Origin: Bryum argenteum
Taxonomy: Eukaryota; Streptophyta; Bryopsida; Bryales; Bryaceae
Assembly: GCA_037043015.1 (NCBI GenBank)
Contig: CM073323.1
Span: 22,100,758 to 22,164,757, forward strand
Direction: 5' to 3'
Length of the DNA: 64,000 bases
Every line of letters starts with the position of its first letter. Position 1 is the stretch's first letter. Positions 59,141 to 64,000 of the stretch are shown here, piece by piece. A program made the translations under genes and the position numbers. Under the pieces are notes generated by a model. It made no database searches. It worked only from the letters and a program-made list of their open reading frames with translations, and was not told the DNA's origin.

Positions 59141-59608
59141 TGGGATGCAAAAAAATCTAGTCTAATAGAACAAAATCCTTGGCAAAATGATCATTGCTTT
59201 ACATGCAATGATCACGGAAATTCACTAATCAAGCAAAAATGAATCCTTGCAATTGGTGCTAGATGCAGTAGAAGATGTGAACAACTTGATTGGATGCTAC
59301 CAATATGTTACATGCAAGAAAGTCTATAATTAGATGTGGATTAGCATGTGATGTCGATTGAACATGGAAAGTTGAACAATTATTTGAACACTAGCAAGAG
59401 ATTGTTTATAAACATGAAATTAATTATAGAAGAGCTAAAGTAACCCTTTATGCTAGGGACACTTACATGTTATAAAATGTGTTATATAAAATATTGACTA
59501 TGTATAGTATTTTATAGTATTTCTCATTTCAAATTTTCACCAATGCATCTTGCATGTTTTATCGGTTGTCTTTTATTATCAATTTATCATGGCTTTTATT
59601 TCAACAAA

Positions 59609-59768
59609 ACACGTAATTTGTTATAATGGGAATATTCATATTATCAAATTGATGACACTTGAGCTTGAGTTGAGCCAAATGTACTGTATGGGTACATTGA
59701 GCTCAACTCAAGCTAGACCCACATTTCTCAAAATCAGTGAATAATACCATTATAACGAATTACGTATT
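59609..59768. mobile_element. foldback element with arms of about 75 bp
   Basis: The centre AGCTTGAGTTGAGCC...GTAC pairs with GTAC...GAGCTCAACTCAAGCT around a 7-nt loop near 59690. The outer arms ACGTAATTTGTTATAATGGG and CCATTATAACGAATTACGTA pair with several mismatches. No coding potential. It could be a MITE or a small-RNA hairpin locus. Confidence 0.55.
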
Positions 59769-60431
59769 ACAACTTATGATTCTCTTCAAATTATTCTATT
59801 TATATCTTTGGTTCTCATTATTTTTAGGTGTGCCTTTGTATGTGACCACTTTGTAATGTTTGCTAGGAATTTCTATGTTTTTTTATTGAACATTTTGGTT
59901 TTTTAAGACTTTTTGATGTATGCCTCAATCTTTATGTTCCCATAAGTGAGTCTTATGTCTTATGCAAGTCAAATGTTTCATTGCATCTACCTTTATTTCC
60001 ATATTTTTCTCATGCTTACTCTCTTCTTTTAGGAATTTTCAACCCTCATCATGCTTTTCCTTCATTATTTTGGTATATTCTCAAAATGGATTTTGGCTTT
60101 CTAGATGTATGAAGCATTTATGAGCATTTAGTCAAATGTTACACTAATTGTAACATAATAAATTCTTCTTCTTTCTTATAATTTCCATGCTCTCACATTT
60201 AGTGTTATGGTTTGAAAATAAGTGTTACAACACTGTCTAAGGTGACATATGACATGTAGTCTTATGATTCACAATTAACGTGTGTAAAAATAATCGACAA
60301 CTTTTGTGTAGTGAAATATTTAAGGACAAGTGAGACTCCCTCTAACTTCACACCAAAACATCCAAGCCTATATTTTGCTACAAAACACATTTTTAACAAA
60401 ACTGTCATAGATAGAATTGGAAAATGAGTTA
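59769..60431. other. gene-free stretch
   Basis: Very AT-rich, no feature recognised. Confidence 0.4.
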
Positions 60432-61399
60432 TTATCCCCTAAATGTCCTTGGGGTATTTTTAGCCAAAAACTCATTTTCAAAAAAAGTGATATAAATGAA
60501 AATAAAGATAAGCTATTCAGATCTCAACCGTACAAACTTATAATAGACTTGTAGTAGATCATGTGAACCAAAACTTGACTCATGGGACCTCATAGATTGC
60601 GAGATCATAACCAATTAGTGCACAAAACAGGCTACAAAATTTACCATCATTTCCACTTTGAAGTGAAAATACTACCAACATGAAATTTGCAATTAAAAAA
60701 TCAGCAACTAGAAAGTTGTTCATCTTCATCTCAAAGACACTCTTGTACCAAAAAAAATCTTGGCTCAAATAGTAGCCTTGTAGTCGTGAAAACTGCCAAA
60801 AATTTTACAAAGGAAAAATAGTCCAAAACAAGACCCCTCGCACTCAAATCCATGCCTTTTCTTCAATATATACTCGATTGAGCCAAGGTTTCTACCACTA
60901 AAAATAGACTATAATTGGAATCCATCCCAAAAAATAAAGTCAAAATCTAACGGTGGATGAAGGAGATCTAGCTCTTCAAAAATCATCCATTTTTTCACTT
61001 TTTTCATCGTAGAAACATCATTGCAAAGCCAATACCAAAGTTATCTAGATCAAAAAACTTCCAACTACAAAGTTGTTGGGATGCATCTAAATATCAAACT
61101 TATGAAAAAAAATTCATGAAAAACTATTTTAGATTTCACATAATTGGCTTGCAGTGGTAAAACATGTCAAATGTTTGAAAACCCCAAAACAAAAGCTGCC
61201 TTCACTAAAATCCACGCCATTTATTCATACTTTATTTTATGAGTCTGCAATTTATACCACATAAATTAGACTTGATTTTTGACCTAACTCAAGTGATTTT
61301 GTCAAAAACGAAGTTTGGATGAAGAAGTTATGGCTCTTCAAAGTTTCTGCCCTTCATCCAAAATGTCGTTTTTCGACACTAGGGACGTTTAGGGGTTAA
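60432..61399. mobile_element. TTAA-type non-autonomous DNA transposon, family A copy 2 (968 bp)
   Basis: Left end TTATCCCCTAAATGTCC (one change from TTAA), right end GGACGTTTAGGGGTTAA (61383-61399). The interior is collinear with 2554-3543: GATCTCAACCGTACAAACTT, TCATAGATTG-GAGATCATAA, CAACTACAAAGTTGTT, TGGCTTGCA-TGGTAA and a final ATGTCGTTTTTCGACA. No transposase frame. Confidence 0.7.
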
Positions 61400-61757
61400 G
61401 GTATTGATCGTACAAACTTGTAGTAGATATATTGTGGGTCATATGAACCAAACTTTGTGTCATGATGCCTCATAGATTGCAAGATCCAAACATATCAATC
61501 CTAGAAAAAAATCAAAAAACTCATCGTTTTTACTTTGAATGAAAAATTCTACTAACAAAGGTACTAGTTCATCGTGAAAACACCCTTGACCAAGAGATAT
61601 GTCAAAAGAAGTTCATTGCTAATATAATAGCCTTGCAATGGTGAAGATTGCAAAAAAAATTTCAAAGAAAAAATTGTCCAAAAGTTGACCCTTTGAACTC
61701 AAATCCATGCCTTAACACCTTATCATTGTCAATTGGGTCAAGGTGTTTACTACTCAC
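61400..61757. mobile_element. truncated further copy of family A
   Basis: Directly after the complete element the sequence restarts with GATCGTACAAACTTGTAGTA, then GCCTCATAGATTGCAAGATC and ACTTTGAATGAAAAATTCTAC, in the order of family A, fading by about 61750. The left terminus is absent. Confidence 0.5.
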
Positions 61758-61972
61758 ACTACTAGAATTTGACCCTGTTTGCTCCGTTTGTGTTTTCATA
61801 AAAGCCACGTTTGGGGAGTAGCTTCAACTACATTTCAATACGCTTCTTCTACAACGTACTTTCAAAAGCTACATTTCAATGAAAATATGTTCGAACATAG
61901 TTCAAGCTACTCCTATAACAAAGCTTTTATGAAAACACAAAGGTAGCAAATCGGGTCAAATTCTAGTAGTGC
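61758..61972. mobile_element. foldback MITE with CACTACTAG termini (215 bp)
   Basis: Begins CACTACTAGAATTTGACCCT and ends AATTCTAGTAGTG. The arms pair over about 70 bp, e.g. GTGTTTTCATAAAAGC with GCTTTTATGAAAACAC. The CACTA start resembles CACTA-type tips, but I see no clear 3-bp target duplication, so the family is uncertain. Confidence 0.6.
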
Positions 61973-62074
61973 AAATCTATACTTTAATTGCAATACATGT
62001 CAAAATGTAAAGTTGGAATCCAACTGTACATGACAAACATATAGCACCTAAAAATCATCCAACTTGACAACACC

Positions 62075-62266
62075 CATGAGTCTCTAACTTATACTTTCAA
62101 ATCGGGCCCAAGGGCTTCATACTTGGGCCCGACCGAAACTTCAAATTATCCTATGTGGCATCCTAACACCTATGAGTCTTTAACTTATTCTTTCAAATCG
62201 GGCCCAAGGGCTTCATACTTGAACCCGACCGAAACTTCACATTATCCTATGTGGCATCCTATGTGG
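62075..62266. repeat. 96-bp tandem duplication
   Basis: Two copies starting near 62075 and 62171 share TTTCAAATCGGGCCCAAGGG, CTTCATACTTG, CCCGACCGAAACTTCA and ATTATCCTATGTGGCATCCT. The last phrase is partly repeated again at the end. Confidence 0.8.
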
Positions 62267-62440
62267 CACTGTTTTAGCGCCAAAATGTTCGGGCCCAAGT
62301 GATGCAATTGGGACAAGGTTTACCCCGGCATGAACTTCCCAACTTGGGCCCGAACTCTAGGAGTTGAATCCGGCCCGCTCTCATGCGGGCCCCACCTGTG
62401 TATAATGTGGGCCGTAGGCCTACTTGGTACTCTTGACTCG

Positions 62441-63991
62441 TCAGAAAGAGAGCACACTCCCGAGAACCATCGCCTCTGGTCGCTTCTGGAATCGATGATT
62501 TTCTCGTCTATACCAGTAACTCCCAGGTTTACTATCTGTAAAGTACTGGTTCCTGAAAAGCAAACCATTGCAGAAGCAGAGCCATTATGCCCGCAACCTA
62601 CCCAGCATGTACATGAACACATATAGAAAGAGGAATGCAGAAATGAACCTGCAGAATGAGCAACACCCAACTTGTCAACGAAGTAATCAAGTCTGGAAAC
62701 GTCCCTCCTCGTTCCTGACCGCTACAAATGAATCACAGCTTTTCATAAAAGAATACGTACGTCGCCTGCTGCAACTGGCACGCTGATATACGTACACGGA
62801 CATGCAAGCGCAGGTCACGGAACCACTGTCAGTAAGCAAGCACAGATCCATTTTCAGAAGCGAAAACAGCTTGGGAATGGATACTTGTTACAGTAAAAAC
62901 ATTGGGGAATCATCACCGAAAGAGTACTAAGCTTTTCTTAACCCTAGTACTACTTACTGACGCCATTCTCTGCAGAGACGTACATGCTGGTGCTTACCGA
63001 CAGCCTTCGATGAACGACGCGTAGCAAGGTGCATGCCCGCAGCTTGTTCAAAGCATGTGAAAGAGAACAAGGAAACATGCATGAAGATAGATAGAAACTC
63101 CAGTCCTTTTTAACCCTTAAACGCCCAAGCAAGCCCGAGGGGCATGATTCCAATAGAATCTTCCCTGTAGCTCTCACTGTACTCAACATTTCACTCATAT
63201 TTTGATGTCAAACTGGTCACCTTCTTCTGATGCATTCAATAAGTGAAATTTCACAATTCAAATCACAATTTGTATGAATGATTTTGTGCTTTGAAAGGAT
63301 TGTGGTAGGTAGGTTGGGGTGGTACATAACCTTGTAGGAGGTTGCAAGCTCATCATTGATTGGCCTATTCATGATGCCCAAGTTCAAAAAGTGCACTATT
63401 CATGATGCCCAAGTCCAAAAGATGCTGTGATCCAATTTTGGGCTGCCCGTTTTAGACCCCATGGGCGTTTAAGGGTTAAGTGAATGAAGTATCCGTTTGT
63501 AATGCTAATATCCTGATGGCCATTGGACAAGGGGAAATCAGAACAATACTATTTCCCCCTCTCGAGGGTGTACACTATAACTACGCTAGTTTCTAGCCTA
63601 GTTACTAGTGCCTTGAAGATACTTGACATGGGATAACATGCATGAACAAATTACTCGACAGCATGAACATAGAATGACCTGAATGAGCAACGCCCCAATT
63701 GTCAATGGAGTAATCTTTGGCGCATATGAGTAATTAAGTCCCGTTACGGAAAGAACGTTCAGCATTCAGCATCGAAACAGTACTGCGACTCCTTTTACCC
63801 TAGTACTACTCACGCCTCTCTACTCGCGGACCGAAGTCTGTGGATGTTAAGGATTTTCGGAAGACTTACCCCAATGGCGGCGTGGCGGCGTGGACAGGAA
63901 TCACATGATATCCCCCAAGCTGGGACTTACCACGCCGCTTGCGTGGATGAATGCCGTCGAAGTTCACATCCAACGGCGAAGTGTCGCTCAT
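62441..63991 (-). CDS. possible small unrecognised gene, two exons
   Basis: A minus-strand ATG at 63989-63991 opens a frame reading MSDTSPLDVNFDGIHPRK and on to GGYHVIPVHAATPPLG, ending at a GTAAGT donor (exon 63870-63991). A second exon beginning at 62552 after TTTTCAG keeps the phase and reads NQYFTDSKPGSYWYRRENH then RFQKRPEAMVLGS before a stop near 62441. Spliced, this gives roughly 77 residues. The intron of about 1.3 kb contains the family B TTAA element. Alternative GTAAGT at 63930 would cut exon 1 short. I do not recognise the protein. More exons may exist, and the phase match could be chance. Confidence 0.3.
63110..63479. mobile_element. TTAA-flanked MITE, family B copy 2 (370 bp)
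   Basis: Perfect 17-bp inverted ends TTAACCCTTAAACGCCC and GGGCGTTTAAGGGTTAA. Same length as, and about 97% identical to, the copy at 28368-28737. Non-coding. Confidence 0.85.
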
Positions 63992-64000
63992 GTTGCAATA

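Noticed and set aside
62320-62670. 116-codon minus-strand frame as an independent gene
   Set aside because: No motif. The better-supported reading of part of this region is another frame entered through a TTTTCAG acceptor.
1-64000. biosynthetic gene cluster linking the two sugar transporters, VPS54 and CER3
   Set aside because: The genes are unrelated housekeeping or wax functions, on both strands, separated by kilobases of repeats; no shared pathway beyond general secretion.

Overview
This is nuclear DNA of a land plant. It carries plant-type intron-containing genes: a UXT-class UDP-xylose transporter, VPS54, the gamma subunit of eIF2, an ataxin-3 deubiquitinase and a CER3/WAX2 cuticular-wax protein. 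It also has a plastid-type dihydroxyacid dehydratase, tRNA-derived SINEs and many short DNA transposons, and no bacterial or organellar signals. Introns are compact (mostly 90-450 bp). I suspect a non-seed plant (bryophyte or lycophyte grade), but nothing here proves it.

Layout. 1-4.5 kb: repeats, a Harbinger-like transposase scrap and a 990-bp TTAA-flanked element. 4.6-7.5 kb (-): UXT, seven exons. 9.6-10.5 kb (-): an intronless UDP-uronic-acid-transporter-like gene. 11-14.5 kb: decayed repeats. 14.85-21.5 kb (+): VPS54, 19 exons, 1,065 aa. 24.4-26.7 kb (+): eIF2 gamma, seven exons, 463 aa. 28.1-28.8 kb: a SINE split by a 370-bp TTAA element. 29.1-31.0 kb (+): intronless dihydroxyacid dehydratase. 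32.5-34.6 kb (+): ataxin-3 homologue, three exons. 35.9-37.1 kb (-): a broken kinase-like gene. 39.2-42.3 kb: a decayed partial copy of the ataxin-3 gene with an expanded intron repeat. 43-48 kb: transposon and repeat territory. 48.8-50.2 kb: tandem repeats directly upstream of CER3. 50.2-54.4 kb (+): CER3, 11 exons, 630 aa. 55.4-55.8 kb (-): two terminal exons of an unrecognised gene. 56.8-62.3 kb: minisatellites, a pogo-like transposase relic, a second 1-kb TTAA element and foldback elements. 62.4-64.0 kb (-): a possible small gene with a 370-bp TTAA element in its intron.

The intact genes are housekeeping and secretory-pathway functions: two Golgi nucleotide-sugar transporters, the GARP tether subunit VPS54, translation initiation, branched-chain amino-acid synthesis, ubiquitin editing and wax synthesis. 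I see no operon-like or biosynthetic cluster logic. Five of them have a telobox-like AAACCCTA/TTAGGGTT motif in their 5' leader or promoter.

The most notable material is the transposon complement. One group of short elements has TTAA at both ends and termini reading CCC(C/T)TAAACG, an arrangement reminiscent of piggyBac. Another has TA duplications and CAGTGGTACC-type ends typical of pogo/Tc1 elements, with a pogo-like transposase relic nearby. The other striking feature is the ataxin-3 duplication.
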